Assembly (NCBI GenBank): GCA_045613765.1
Contig: JAZLBO010000013.1
Span: 1 to 49,784, forward strand
Length of the DNA stretch: 49,784 bases
Reading direction: 5' to 3'
Origin: RGIG4097 sp045613765
GTDB taxonomy: Bacteria; Bacillota; Clostridia; Christensenellales; CAG-917
Made by a program: the position numbers and the translations under genes
In this document: one piece after another, positions 31,702-40,681 of the stretch
How positions within the stretch are numbered: position 1 is the stretch's first letter
Layout of the letters: each line of letters opens with the position of its first letter
The notes under the pieces: generated by a model
The model's database searches: none
What the model saw: only the letters and a program-made list of their open reading frames with translations
What the model was told of the DNA's origin: nothing

Positions 31702-32980
31702 ACTTGATGATTTCAAGACCACCCATATACTTACGCAATACTTCGGGGATTGTCACACTGCCGTCTGCATTTTGATATTGCTCGACGATTGCGGGGATAA
31801 GACGTGAGGTTGCAAGACCACTGCCGTTGAGGGTGTGAACGTATTGGGGTTTGCCTGTTTCTGCATCACGATAACGTGTATTGTTTCTTCGTGCTTGATA
31901 GTCGTTTGCATTTGAAACTGAACTACATTCCTTGTAGATTTCCATTGAAGGAATCCAAAGTTCAATATCATAAGTTCTTGCCATACTTGCACTGCAATCT
32001 CCTGCTGCAAGTTTGCTCAGACGGAAGTGCAAACCGAGTTTGTCACAAAGACGGCATGCCTTTTCAACAAGTTCTTCAAAGGCTTTCATGCTGTCTGCAG
32101 GTTTTGCGATTTGAACCATTTCAACTTTGTTGAATTGGTGACCACGGATCATACCTCTTTCTTCACTTCTTGCACTGCCTGCTTCCTTTCTAAAGCAAGG
32201 TGAATATGCAAAGAACTTCAAAGGCAACTTTTCTTCAGGGATAATTTCGCCTGCATAAAGGTTGACAAGTGCAGTTTCTGCCGTGGGGAGCATAAAGCGA
32301 TTGCGAGTTCTGTCTTCATCACAATCAAGCCAATATACTTCATCACTGAATTTGGGGAATTGACCTGCACCAAAGCCACAGTTGTATCCAAGTTGATAGG
32401 GTGGCAAGATAAATTCATATCCGTCATTGAGATGTTCATCAACAAAGAAGTTGAGGAGTGCCCATTCAAGACGTGCGCCAATACCACGATAGCACCAGAA
32501 ACCATTGCCACTGAGTTTTACGCCACGTTCATAGTCAATAAGTCCAAGGTCAACACAAAGGTCATAGTGGCTCTTTGCTTTGAAGTCAAACACGGGTTTT
32601 TCTCTCCATGTTTTGACAACTTGGTTGTTTTCCTTTTCCCCTGCAAGAAGGTCGGGGTCGGGGATATTGGGGATTGAGCAAAGGAAGTTGTTGATCTTTT
32701 CAATGAGGTTGTTGATCTTTTCGTCGCCCTTGGCAATTTGATCACCGATTTCTCTCATTTCTGCAAAGATGGGCTCAACAGGCTTACCTTCCTTTTTGAG
32801 TTTGGGGATTTCTGCAGAAACTTTGTTTCTCTTTGCTTTGAGTTGTTCAATTTCTGTGATGAGTGCTTTGCGTTCATCATCCCAAGCAATGACTTCTGTA
32901 AAGTCTACTTCGTGGCCCTTTCTTTTGAGAAGGTCAACCACTTCTTGTGTGTTGTTTCTAATTCTGTTAAGGTCTAACAT
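31700..32980 (-). CDS. serS: Seryl-tRNA synthetase
   Basis: The 426-residue class II synthetase has an N-terminal coiled-coil arm (about 30-100) that grips tRNA-Ser. Motif 2 is FRKEAGSARSEERGMIRGHQF, shown in two overlapping parts (FRKEAGSARSEERG and RGMIRGHQFNKVEM). Motif 3 is TLNGSGLATSRLIPAI. Length is standard. GAGGACGAC precedes the ATG. The stop codon sits at the edge of repeat element E2. It probably charges tRNA-Sec as well if the organism uses selenocysteine, which cannot be judged here. Confidence 0.97.
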   Translation of the reverse strand: MLDLNRIRNNTQEVVDLLKRKGHEVDFTEVIAWDDERKALITEIEQLKAKRNKVSAEIPKLKKEGKPVEPIFAEMREIGDQIAKGDEKINNLIEKINNFLCSIPNIPDPDLLAGEKENNQVVKTWREKPVFDFKAKSHYDLCVDLGLIDYERGVKLSGNGFWCYRGIGARLEWALLNFFVDEHLNDGYEFILPPYQLGYNCGFGAGQFPKFSDEVYWLDCDEDRTRNRFMLPTAETALVNLYAGEIIPEEKLPLKFFAYSPCFRKEAGSARSEERGMIRGHQFNKVEMVQIAKPADSMKAFEELVEKACRLCDKLGLHFRLSKLAAGDCSASMARTYDIELWIPSMEIYKECSSVSNANDYQARRNNTRYRDAETGKPQYVHTLNGSGLATSRLIPAIVEQYQNADGSVTIPEVLRKYMGGLEIIK

Positions 32981-33022
32981 TTTTGTCGTCCTCTTAAATT
33001 TATTTCATTATTATTTCACACA

Positions 33023-33065
33023 ACAAGCACTTAAACTGCCAATTTGCATATTAACAAGTGCTTGT
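33023..33065. promoter_or_regulatory. Inverted repeat between leuS and serS
   Basis: ACAAGCACTT and AAGTGCTTGT are perfect 10-bp inverted repeats separated by 23 bases, upstream of serS. No T-run follows. It could be a leader hairpin or operator for serS; I see no T-box consensus. Confidence 0.4.
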
Positions 33066-33110
33066 AGTGTATTTTCGGGTTTAATTCGTATGGGGTTTGT
33101 CTTGCTTTGA

Positions 33111-35531
33111 TTATGCAATGATATTGACAAGTCTGCCGGGCACGACAATGACTTTCTTCACTGCGCCTGCAAGTTGATCGCCCACTGCTTCAATGGCTTG
33201 TGCCTCGATTTGATCTTTGGTTGCATCCTTTGAAACCATGATCTTTGCACGCATCTTTGAGTTGACTTGGACTGCAAGTTCAATCTCGTCACGAACAAGA
33301 CACTTGACGTCAAACTTGGGATATTCTTGGTTGAAGATAGAATATTCATTGCCCATGATTTCCCAAAGTTCTTCTGCAAAGTGAGGTGCAAAAGGTGCAA
33401 ACACAAGGACAAGATCCTTGATACATTCTTTGAAGAATGCACTCTTGCTTCCCACTGCATTGTCGTATGCATAGATTGCATTGACGTATTCCATAATACG
33501 TGCGATTGCAGTGTTGAAGGAGAAGTTTTCCATATCTTGAGTGACACTCTTGATGGTATTGTGACGGACAAAGTTGAGTTCCTTTTCTTCCTTGCCCATT
33601 TCTCTTTCTTCAAAGTTTTCGTAGCACTTCTTTACAAGACGTTCAATTCTATCAAAGAATCTGCCAACGCCGTCAAGACCACTTTCGTTCCAAGGGCCAC
33701 CTTCCACGTAACTAAAGCCGAACATAAGATATACTCTAAATACGTCTGCGCCGAATTTTGCAATGCTATCGTCGGGGGAAACCACGTTTCCACGGCTCTT
33801 TGACATCTTAAATCCGTCTGGGCCAAGGATAAGACCTTGGTGCACAAGTGAAAGGAAGGGTTCATCAAAGTGGAGATATCCCATATCACGAAGTGCCTTT
33901 GTGAAGAAGCGTGCATAGAGCAAGTGCATACATGCGTGTTCTGCACCACCGACATACTTGTCAACGGGCAAAATCTTGTCAATCCAAGCAGTGTCAAAAG
34001 GCTTTTCGCCATTTTTGTTGTCTGCATAACGGAGATAATACCAACTTGAGCATACAAACGTGTCAAGGGTGTCTGCATCTCTCTTGGCAGGTGCGCCACA
34101 GACGGGACAGGTTGTATTGATGAATTCCTCGCATTTTGCAAGGGGTGATTTTCCGTCGGGCTTGAACTCTACGTTGTAAGGAAGTTTGACGGGAAGATCG
34201 CTTTCAGGCACGGGCACTGTTCCACAGTGGGGGCAGTGAATCATAGGGATAGGTGCGCCCCAATAACGTTGACGGCTGACAAGCCAATCTCTCAAACGAT
34301 AATTGGTTTTCAATGCGCCCTTGCCACTTTCTTCAAGTTTCTTGATGATTGCAACCTTTGCCTCGTCGCTGGTAAGTCCATCAAACTCACCACTGTTGCA
34401 GAGTACACCGTATTCTGTGAAAGGAAGTGCGTCGTTGACGTCTTCATTTGCACCTTTGATGACTCTTTCCACGGGCAAACCGAGTTTTCCTGCAAAGACA
34501 AAATCTCTATCATCATGTGCGCCAACACCCATAACTGCGCCTGTGCCGTAACTTGCGATAACATAGTCTGCAACGAGAATAGGCACTTCTCTGCCGTTGA
34601 TGGGGTTGATTGCGTATGAGCCAGTAAGGACACCAGTCTTTTCACGATTTGATGCCATACGGTCAATTTCGGTGACTTTTGATGCTTCTTCCTTGTACTT
34701 TTCAACTGCTTCCTTTTGTTCTGCCGTTGTCACAAGGTCAACCAAAGGACTTTCGGGGGCGAGAACAACATAGGTCACACCAAAGAGTGTGTCTGCTCTT
34801 GTTGTAAACACACGGAAAGTGACGTCACTGCCCTTGACTGCAAACTCAACTTCGCCACCGTAGGACTTGCCAATCCAGTGCTTTTGCATGAGTTTTGTCT
34901 TTTCGGGCCAGTCAAGTCCGTCAAGTCCTGTGAGCAATTCTTCTGCATATTCGGTTATCTTGAAGAACCATTGTGTAAGATTTTTTCTTACGACAGTGCT
35001 GCCACATCTTTCACAGACACCATCTTGTGCTTGCTCGTTGGCAAGAACGGTGCTACATGAAGGACACCAGTTGACAGGTGCTTCTTTTCTGTATGCAAGA
35101 CCGTGCTTGTACATTTGAAGGAACATCCATTGTGTCCACTTGTAGTAGTCGGGCATGCAAGTTTTGATTTCGTAATCCCAATCGTAAGTTGCACCGATAC
35201 GCTTCAACTGTTGTTCCATTGTAGCGATATTTTTGATGGTGCTATCTTCAGGGTGGATACCCGTTTTGATTGCGTAGTTTTCTGCAGGCAAACCAAAGGC
35301 GTCAAATCCCATGGGATGGAACACTTCCTTGCCTTGCATACGCTTGAAACGCGCAAAACTGTCTGTAGGGCCGTAGTTGAACCAGTGACCAGCGTGGAGT
35401 TTTGCTCCAGAAGGGTATGAGAACATTTCAAGGACGTAATATTTGTCCTTTTTGCTGTCACGGTTGAACTTGTAAAGACCTGTTTCTTCCCATTTTTTCT
35501 GCCACTTGGCTTCGATTTGTTTAAGATCCAT
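33111..35531 (-). CDS. leuS: Leucyl-tRNA synthetase
   Basis: The 806-residue class I synthetase has the HIGH-equivalent YPSGAKLHAGHW, the editing domain (about 220-420, with a TRADTLFG motif), a zinc-type cysteine region (CPSCSTVLANEQ, CERCG), DWLVSRQRYWGAPIP and KMSKSRGNVVSP. The start at 35531 (MDLKQIEAKWQ) is chosen because the family begins here and GGAG lies 7 bases upstream. Longer readings would extend into the promoter. Confidence 0.97.
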   Translation of the reverse strand: MDLKQIEAKWQKKWEETGLYKFNRDSKKDKYYVLEMFSYPSGAKLHAGHWFNYGPTDSFARFKRMQGKEVFHPMGFDAFGLPAENYAIKTGIHPEDSTIKNIATMEQQLKRIGATYDWDYEIKTCMPDYYKWTQWMFLQMYKHGLAYRKEAPVNWCPSCSTVLANEQAQDGVCERCGSTVVRKNLTQWFFKITEYAEELLTGLDGLDWPEKTKLMQKHWIGKSYGGEVEFAVKGSDVTFRVFTTRADTLFGVTYVVLAPESPLVDLVTTAEQKEAVEKYKEEASKVTEIDRMASNREKTGVLTGSYAINPINGREVPILVADYVIASYGTGAVMGVGAHDDRDFVFAGKLGLPVERVIKGANEDVNDALPFTEYGVLCNSGEFDGLTSDEAKVAIIKKLEESGKGALKTNYRLRDWLVSRQRYWGAPIPMIHCPHCGTVPVPESDLPVKLPYNVEFKPDGKSPLAKCEEFINTTCPVCGAPAKRDADTLDTFVCSSWYYLRYADNKNGEKPFDTAWIDKILPVDKYVGGAEHACMHLLYARFFTKALRDMGYLHFDEPFLSLVHQGLILGPDGFKMSKSRGNVVSPDDSIAKFGADVFRVYLMFGFSYVEGGPWNESGLDGVGRFFDRIERLVKKCYENFEEREMGKEEKELNFVRHNTIKSVTQDMENFSFNTAIARIMEYVNAIYAYDNAVGSKSAFFKECIKDLVLVFAPFAPHFAEELWEIMGNEYSIFNQEYPKFDVKCLVRDEIELAVQVNSKMRAKIMVSKDATKDQIEAQAIEAVGDQLAGAVKKVIVVPGRLVNIIA

Positions 35532-35589
35532 ATCTATCTCCGTAAAATTGTTTCTGCCTTGCGCACACTCGTGCGACATACATAGACTA

Positions 35590-35618
35590 ATTTTAATACT
35601 AAAATTAATATAAGTCAA
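35590..35618 (-). promoter_or_regulatory. Promoter of leuS
   Basis: On the minus strand TTGACT (35613-35618), a 17-base spacer and TAAAAT (35590-35595). The ~55-base leader contains a GCACGAGTGTGC hairpin but no T-box. Confidence 0.8.
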
Positions 35619-35771
35619 TAATAAAAAACCAAAATTCCACACATACTCCCATCAAACATCAGCTTTTTGACCATATCCACAATGCAAAATCAATTTGGCG
35701 TCAATTTCTGCCTTGAAAACCGAAAAAACGCAAATATCGTGGGCTTGTCAAAAAATGCTTGCGCCAATCTA

Positions 35772-35800
35772 TTGAAGAATATAAAAATGTGTGCTATAAT
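35772..35800 (+). promoter_or_regulatory. Promoter of tmk-holB-ricT
   Basis: TTGAAG, a 17-base spacer and TATAAT, with TG one base upstream of the -10 box (extended -10), lie 26 bases before the tmk start. Confidence 0.82.
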
Positions 35801-35826
35801 GGACTAACTAAAAAAGGAAGGCGCTT

Positions 35827-36435
35827 ATGTTTATTACGTTTGAAGGCTGTGAAGGCGTTGGCAAATCAACACAACTCAATCTCTTGAAAGAATACCTTGA
35901 AAAAACAGGTCAAGAAGCAATCTTTTGCCGTGAACCCGGTGGCACTCCCATTGGCGAACAAATCCGTAAGGTTATTCTCAACCCCGAAAATACGGCAATG
36001 GCAGACGTGACTGAATCAATGCTCTATGCATCAAGCAGAGTGCAACTCATCAGTCAAGTCATTTTGCCTGCTCTTAAAGAAGGCAAACTTGTTGTGTGCG
36101 ATAGATATGTTGACAGTTCCATCGCATACCAAGGTTATGCTCGTGGACTTGGTGTTGAACTTGTGAAAAAGATCAACTACTTTGCCATTGAAAACTGCAT
36201 GCCTGACGTGACGATTTTCCTTGACCGTAGCCCTGCAGAATCATTTAGAACAACACCCGGCGACGACAGAATGGAACAAGAAACACGTGAGTTCCACAAC
36301 AAAGTCTATGATGGCTATAAAACCGAAATGGCATGTTCAAATGGTCGAATTGTGGCAATAAAACCCGACTTTGACAAAAACGTCACGCAACAAATGATCA
36401 TTGACACATTGCGTGAAAAGGGTGCAATTAAGTGA
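35827..36435 (+). CDS. tmk: Thymidylate kinase
   Basis: The 202-residue kinase phosphorylates dTMP to dTDP. It has the P-loop FEGCEGVGKST, the DRY-type motif VVCDRYVDSSIAYQG and the dTMP-contacting REPGGTPIGE. Length is typical. AAGGAAGG precedes the ATG. It overlaps holB by four bases, in the tmk-holB-ricT order conserved in Bacillota. Confidence 0.97.
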   Translation: MFITFEGCEGVGKSTQLNLLKEYLEKTGQEAIFCREPGGTPIGEQIRKVILNPENTAMADVTESMLYASSRVQLISQVILPALKEGKLVVCDRYVDSSIAYQGYARGLGVELVKKINYFAIENCMPDVTIFLDRSPAESFRTTPGDDRMEQETREFHNKVYDGYKTEMACSNGRIVAIKPDFDKNVTQQMIIDTLREKGAIK

Positions 36436-37403
36436 GCGCACTTGTCTTTGAAGACACCCTAAAAGGCTCTCGTGCCTATCAACTTCTTCAAGGGGATTTC
36501 CGTCAAGGCCTTGGACACGCATATATGCTTGTGTCAAGTGATGACGAAACCGTGAAGGAGTTTTTCACGCTCATTGCAACAACTGTTTTTTGTGAAAATA
36601 AATGCGCCTGCACCACTTGCACTCAATGCAATCGTGTGTTGCACGGCAATCACCCCGACGTTGTAATTGTCAATCCCACTGGCGAGCCCATCAAAGTTGA
36701 GGCAATCCGTGAATTGACTGAAGATGCAGGCATACGTTCATTTTCTGGCACAAAACTCTACTATATTCACCGTGCCGATCTTATGAACGTTTCTGCACAA
36801 AACAAACTTCTCAAAACCCTTGAAGAACCACCCAAAGGCGTTGTGATTTTCCTTGGAGTATCCAATGAAAGCGCAATGCTTGACACCATCAAATCACGCA
36901 CAAGACAAGTTGGACTTGACGTCTTTGACAACGAAACCGTCAAAAAGGCTATGCTTGCCCTTGGTTGCAGTGAAGATGTGGCATCACTTTCTGCAGATTG
37001 CAGTGAAGGTCTTCTTGGAAAGGCATACAAAATTGCAAAATCCCCTGAGTATGCCAATTTGTACTCATCTGCTCTTGCCCTGCTCAAAGGTCTTGCAAGA
37101 AGCACAGACGTCATAGCACTTGACCATAGCCCCGAACTTTTGAAGAATACAGACGAGTTTCTCAACGTTCTTTCTATCGTTTTGAGGGATATGCTTGCTG
37201 TAAAGGGGAATAATCCTGTGTTGTCAAGACACGTTGGACTTCAAATACGAAATATCGCAGAAGGTTTCTCTGCAAAGGCAATATCAGAGATTATCCTTCT
37301 TATAAACGAAGCAAGAAAAAAACTCTCTTTCAACGTCAACTTGCAAGGAGTTGTAGATTCTCTGCTTTTCTCAATATTGGAGGCAAAATATAAATGGCAA
37401 TAA
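36432..37403 (+). CDS. holB: DNA polymerase III delta-prime subunit
   Basis: The 323-residue protein is the clamp-loader delta-prime subunit. It has a zinc-binding cysteine cluster (CACTTCTQC), GNHPDV, the sensor-type LLKTLEEPP and SRTRQ. The nucleotide site is degenerate, as expected for delta-prime. The start is GTG at 36432 overlapping the tmk stop (GTGA), which indicates coupling. It overlaps ricT by 10 bases. Confidence 0.93.
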   Translation: MSALVFEDTLKGSRAYQLLQGDFRQGLGHAYMLVSSDDETVKEFFTLIATTVFCENKCACTTCTQCNRVLHGNHPDVVIVNPTGEPIKVEAIRELTEDAGIRSFSGTKLYYIHRADLMNVSAQNKLLKTLEEPPKGVVIFLGVSNESAMLDTIKSRTRQVGLDVFDNETVKKAMLALGCSEDVASLSADCSEGLLGKAYKIAKSPEYANLYSSALALLKGLARSTDVIALDHSPELLKNTDEFLNVLSIVLRDMLAVKGNNPVLSRHVGLQIRNIAEGFSAKAISEIILLINEARKKLSFNVNLQGVVDSLLFSILEAKYKWQ

Positions 37404-38251
37404 TCGTTGGCATAAAATTTAAGAGTGGAAACAAAATATACTATTTTGATCCCAAAGATATACTGTTCAATGAAGGAGATGGCGTCATTGTTGAAACTGC
37501 ACGTGGTCAAGAATACGGCACAGTGTCAATAACCAACAAAGAAGTTGAAGAAAAAGATATCGTCACACCTTTGAAACCCGTCATCCGTAAGGCAACTGCA
37601 GACGACCTTAAGAGAGTTGAAAAAAACCTTCAAGACAAAGAACACGCCTTGAAAGTTATCCGTGAAAAGGTTGCAGAAATGGGCATTCAAATGAAACTTG
37701 TTGATGCCGAATACACCTTTGATCGCACCAAACTCATCTTCTACTTCACTGCAGACGGCAGAGTTGACTTTAGAGAACTTGTCAAAATCCTTGCATCAAT
37801 CTTTAAGATTCGCATTGAACTCAGACAAATCTACGAAAGAGATGATACAAAAATGCGTGGCGCACTTGCATCTTGTGGCAGACCCTGCTGTTGTACAACT
37901 CACCTTCCCGATTTTGAAAAAGTTTCAATCAAAATGGCAAAAATCCAAGGTCTTTCACTCAATCCCCAAAAGATCAGTGGCGTGTGTGGCAGACTTATGT
38001 GTTGCTTGAAATACGAAAACGCATATTATAGCGAAGTCTATAAAGAAATGCCCAAAGTCGGCAGCAAAGTCAAAACACCCGACGGCGAAGGCACTGTTGA
38101 ACAAAACGATCTCATCAAGCAAACATCAAGAGTTCGAGTTCTTCTCTCCAACGGCGACTACGATATGCGCACCTACAAACTTGAAGATATGAAAATCGGC
38201 GCAAAACAATCCACAGCCGAAATCGACGCCATGTCCGACACCGAAGAATAA
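37394..38251 (+). CDS. ricT: PSP1-domain protein RicT (YaaT)
   Basis: The 285-residue protein has the PSP1 domain with the conserved cysteines ASCGRPCCCTTH and SGVCGRLMCCLKYE. In Bacillus subtilis RicT, with RicA and RicF, binds iron-sulfur clusters and promotes RNase Y processing and sporulation phosphorelay activity. GGAGGC lies 10 bases before the ATG. The C-terminal tail is acidic. Neither ricA nor ricF is visible here. Confidence 0.93.
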   Translation: MAIIVGIKFKSGNKIYYFDPKDILFNEGDGVIVETARGQEYGTVSITNKEVEEKDIVTPLKPVIRKATADDLKRVEKNLQDKEHALKVIREKVAEMGIQMKLVDAEYTFDRTKLIFYFTADGRVDFRELVKILASIFKIRIELRQIYERDDTKMRGALASCGRPCCCTTHLPDFEKVSIKMAKIQGLSLNPQKISGVCGRLMCCLKYENAYYSEVYKEMPKVGSKVKTPDGEGTVEQNDLIKQTSRVRVLLSNGDYDMRTYKLEDMKIGAKQSTAEIDAMSDTEE

Positions 38252-38280
38252 AAACATAATAATCAAACAAAAAGCATACA

Positions 38281-38309
38281 AAAAAACAGACTGAAATCAG
38301 TCTGTTTTT
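38281..38309 (+). terminator. Terminator of tmk-holB-ricT
   Basis: AAAACAGACTG pairs with CAGTCTGTTTT around AAAT, then a T-run, about 30 bases after the ricT stop. Confidence 0.88.
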
Positions 38310-38379
38310 TCATTGCCGAAATTGCTCAAAATGAGTGCGAACATGTCAATTTATGATTCCCCCCCTTCCTCATGTGTTT

Positions 38380-38600
38380 CCCCCCATTTGCCTACGGCAA
38401 AGCCCTACGGGCAGGGGCAACACTCGGCACGCGCACATTAGGGATATTTCTCTCATTATGTCACTTGCCACTTGGGTGGAAAAAACAGGATCCCCAAGTG
38501 ACTGGCGTACTTTCGTCTGGTGCTTGGCACTCGCTTTCTCGCCACCCTGTGGCTCGCGTTCCGTCTTTGAATAAGTGAGTGCTTGTATAAGTACCCTACG
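38380..38600. other. Gene-free stretch with small palindromes
   Basis: No gene is convincing here. Palindromes such as TTGCCTACGGCAA, GCCCTACGGGC and CCACTTGGGTGG follow one another. A stem CCAAG/CTTGG at about 38493-38528 encloses GGCGTACTTTCGTC, which recalls the centre of the E elements and may be a fourth, decayed copy. Confidence 0.45.
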
Positions 38601-38617
38601 AACTTGCCGTAGTGCAC

Positions 38618-38741
38618 AAAAACTGCGATATTTAGATGGATGACGAGAAAGAAAAACCCACACGGGTCGCAGCGTACTTGTCGTACGTGAGAATCGTGTG
38701 GGTGCATCTGCCGAAGTCAGGCGCTAAATAGCGCAGTTTTT
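38618..38741 (-). repeat. Multi-hairpin element, copy E3, at the phosphohexomutase stop codon
   Basis: The 124-bp copy is nearly identical to E2 (differences cluster in the short hairpin and one internal loop). It has the same terminal inverted repeats and the same terminator-like stem CCCACACG/CGTGTGGG followed by Ts on the minus strand. Like E2 it abuts a minus-strand stop codon, with the last two bases forming part of TAA. Confidence 0.85.
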
Positions 38742-40479
38742 AACACATGGCTTTGAAAGAAGCCAAATACTCTTCCACTTTCTTCGTTGCAAGTGACATG
38801 GTAGGGGCTGAACAAGCGCCATAGATTTTGAGTTTGGGCTCTGTGCCACTGGGACGGACACAAATCCAATCGCCATTTTCAAGATGCAACTTGAGAGCGT
38901 TTGTCTTGGGGAGCTCCAATGGTTCTTTTCTGCCGTCTGCGTGCGTGCGCGTGCGAGTGACAAAATCGTCAACCATTTCAACTTGCTTGCCTGCCACTGT
39001 TGTATATTTGTTTTCTCTCATCATCTTCATGATTGATGCCATATTTTCCATGCCATCAAGTCCGGGGAAAGTGATTGAGATTGTCTTTTCAATGAAGTAG
39101 CCGTGTTTGTCAAAAATTTCTTGCAAGACTCCGTAAACACTCTTGCCCACGCTTGCATAGTAGCAAGTCATTTCTGCAAAAAGCATTGATGCAACAACGG
39201 CATCCTTATCTCTTGCGTGAGTGCCAACAAGTGAACCATAACTTTCTTCGTAGCCAAAGACATAAGTATATTCGCCAGTCTTTGCCCAAGTGGTCATCTT
39301 TTCGCCAATAAACTTAAATCCGGTAAGCACGTCAAAGGTTGTGACACCATAACTGTCTGCAACTTTTCTTGCAAGTTCGGTGGTGACGATGGTTTTGATC
39401 AGTGCGCCATTTTTGGGAAGTGTGCCTGTTTCTTGCTTTCTTCTCATAATGTAGTCTGCAAGAAGGACACCAATTTGGTTGCCTGTGAGCAAAACAAACT
39501 TGCCTTCAAAATCACGGACTGCAATGCCCATACGGTCTGCATCGGGGTCTGTGCCAATGACTATATCACTGCCAATTCTGTCTGCAAGTTCAATGCCCAT
39601 CTTAAGTGTGTCTGCTTCCTCAGGGTTGGGGACACGGACTGTGTCAAACTCTGTGTCAGGGAGTGCTTGCTCGGGCACGACACTGACAGGAATACCCATT
39701 CTGCCAAGGATTGTTGTGACAGGCATATAGCCACTGCCGTGGACGGGTGTATAAACGATTTCAACCTTGTCGCCAAATTCCTTGACTGCCTCGGGAGAAA
39801 GTCCGTGACACTCGATTGCTTCAAAATATTTGTCATCAACGTCCTTGCCAATGATTGTGATATACTCGTCAACTGCAACGTTGTTCTTGCCCTTAATACT
39901 GTTTGCATCAATGGACACTTTTGCTTCACTTATGCCAAAATAAGGGGTTAATCCTATAAATTCGACCACTTTATCTGTTGCTTCAGGTGACATCTGTGCG
40001 CCGTCTTCCCCATACACTTTATAGCCGTTGTATTCCTTGGGGTTGTGTGATGCAGTGATCATAACACCACAGATTGCGCCAAGATGACGGACTGCAAATG
40101 AGCAAATTGGCACAGGTCTTACGTCTTCAAAGAGCCATGCTTTGACGCCGTTTGCACTGAGCACTTTTGCCACTGCCACTGCAAAGTCACTGCTAAATCT
40201 ACGTGTGTCATAGGCAATGACGACACCACGTTTTCTTGCTTCTGCACCAAGTGAGCAAACGTAATCTGCAAGACCTTTTGTTGCTCTTTTGACGGTGTGG
40301 ACGTTCATACGATTTGTGCCAACGTCAAGTATGCCACGCATACCTGCAGTGCCAAATGCCAAAGGGCCATAGAACATTTCCTTTTTATCCTTATCGCTCA
40401 AGGACAAAAGGCGTGCTTTTTCGTGTTGGTCAACTTCTTCAGAGTAGAGCCATTGTGAATAATTTTCAATATATCCCAT
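38740..40479 (-). CDS. Phosphoglucomutase/phosphomannomutase (alpha-D-phosphohexomutase)
   Basis: The 579-residue enzyme has the phosphoserine loop TASHNPKEYNGYK, the metal loop GTDPDADRMG, the sugar-specificity loop FGYEESYG and the phosphate-binding RPSGTEPKLK. Length and motifs fit the PgcA-like phosphoglucomutases of Bacillota, which interconvert glucose-1- and -6-phosphate for cell-envelope polymers. The start at 40479 (MGYIENYSQW) is preferred because GGGAG lies 7 bases upstream. It has its own promoter and ends at element E3. Confidence 0.93.
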   Translation of the reverse strand: MGYIENYSQWLYSEEVDQHEKARLLSLSDKDKKEMFYGPLAFGTAGMRGILDVGTNRMNVHTVKRATKGLADYVCSLGAEARKRGVVIAYDTRRFSSDFAVAVAKVLSANGVKAWLFEDVRPVPICSFAVRHLGAICGVMITASHNPKEYNGYKVYGEDGAQMSPEATDKVVEFIGLTPYFGISEAKVSIDANSIKGKNNVAVDEYITIIGKDVDDKYFEAIECHGLSPEAVKEFGDKVEIVYTPVHGSGYMPVTTILGRMGIPVSVVPEQALPDTEFDTVRVPNPEEADTLKMGIELADRIGSDIVIGTDPDADRMGIAVRDFEGKFVLLTGNQIGVLLADYIMRRKQETGTLPKNGALIKTIVTTELARKVADSYGVTTFDVLTGFKFIGEKMTTWAKTGEYTYVFGYEESYGSLVGTHARDKDAVVASMLFAEMTCYYASVGKSVYGVLQEIFDKHGYFIEKTISITFPGLDGMENMASIMKMMRENKYTTVAGKQVEMVDDFVTRTRTHADGRKEPLELPKTNALKLHLENGDWICVRPSGTEPKLKIYGACSAPTMSLATKKVEEYLASFKAMC

Positions 40480-40535
40480 ATATATCTCCCTATGTGCCGA
40501 CTTGCGACACACTTTCAAATATTCATGTTTAGTAC

Positions 40536-40588
40536 ATTTTAACACAGGATATGCCGTAAATCAATAGGGGCACAAATATTTATTTGTG
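40536..40588 (-). promoter_or_regulatory. Phosphohexomutase promoter with upstream palindrome
   Basis: On the minus strand TTGATT (40559-40564), a 17-base spacer and TAAAAT (40536-40541). Six bases upstream of the -35 box lies a perfect palindrome, CACAAATA-TT-TATTTGTG (40571-40588), placed as for an activator or repressor site. Confidence 0.7.
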
Positions 40589-40635
40589 AAATATCGCATA
40601 TTGCAAGATGATGACTTTTTAGATATGTGTTCCTC

Positions 40636-40664
40636 CAAAAGAAAATGCGCGCCAATGGCACGCA
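40636..40664 (-). terminator. Terminator of the VanW gene
   Basis: On the minus strand TGCGTGCC pairs with GGCGCGCA (one G-T), followed by TTTTCTTTT, just after the VanW stop. Confidence 0.75.
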
Positions 40665-40681
40665 AATGATATATGATTTTG

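Noticed and set aside
21336..35620. T-box leaders expected for proS, serS or leuS
   Set aside because: Their 5' regions are short and lack a T-box bulge sequence or an antiterminator/terminator pair.
31418..38741. E elements considered as integron attC sites, riboswitches or T-boxes
   Set aside because: No integrase or cassette genes, no attC core pair, and they follow genes rather than precede them. The position at stop codons with T-runs favours a terminator.
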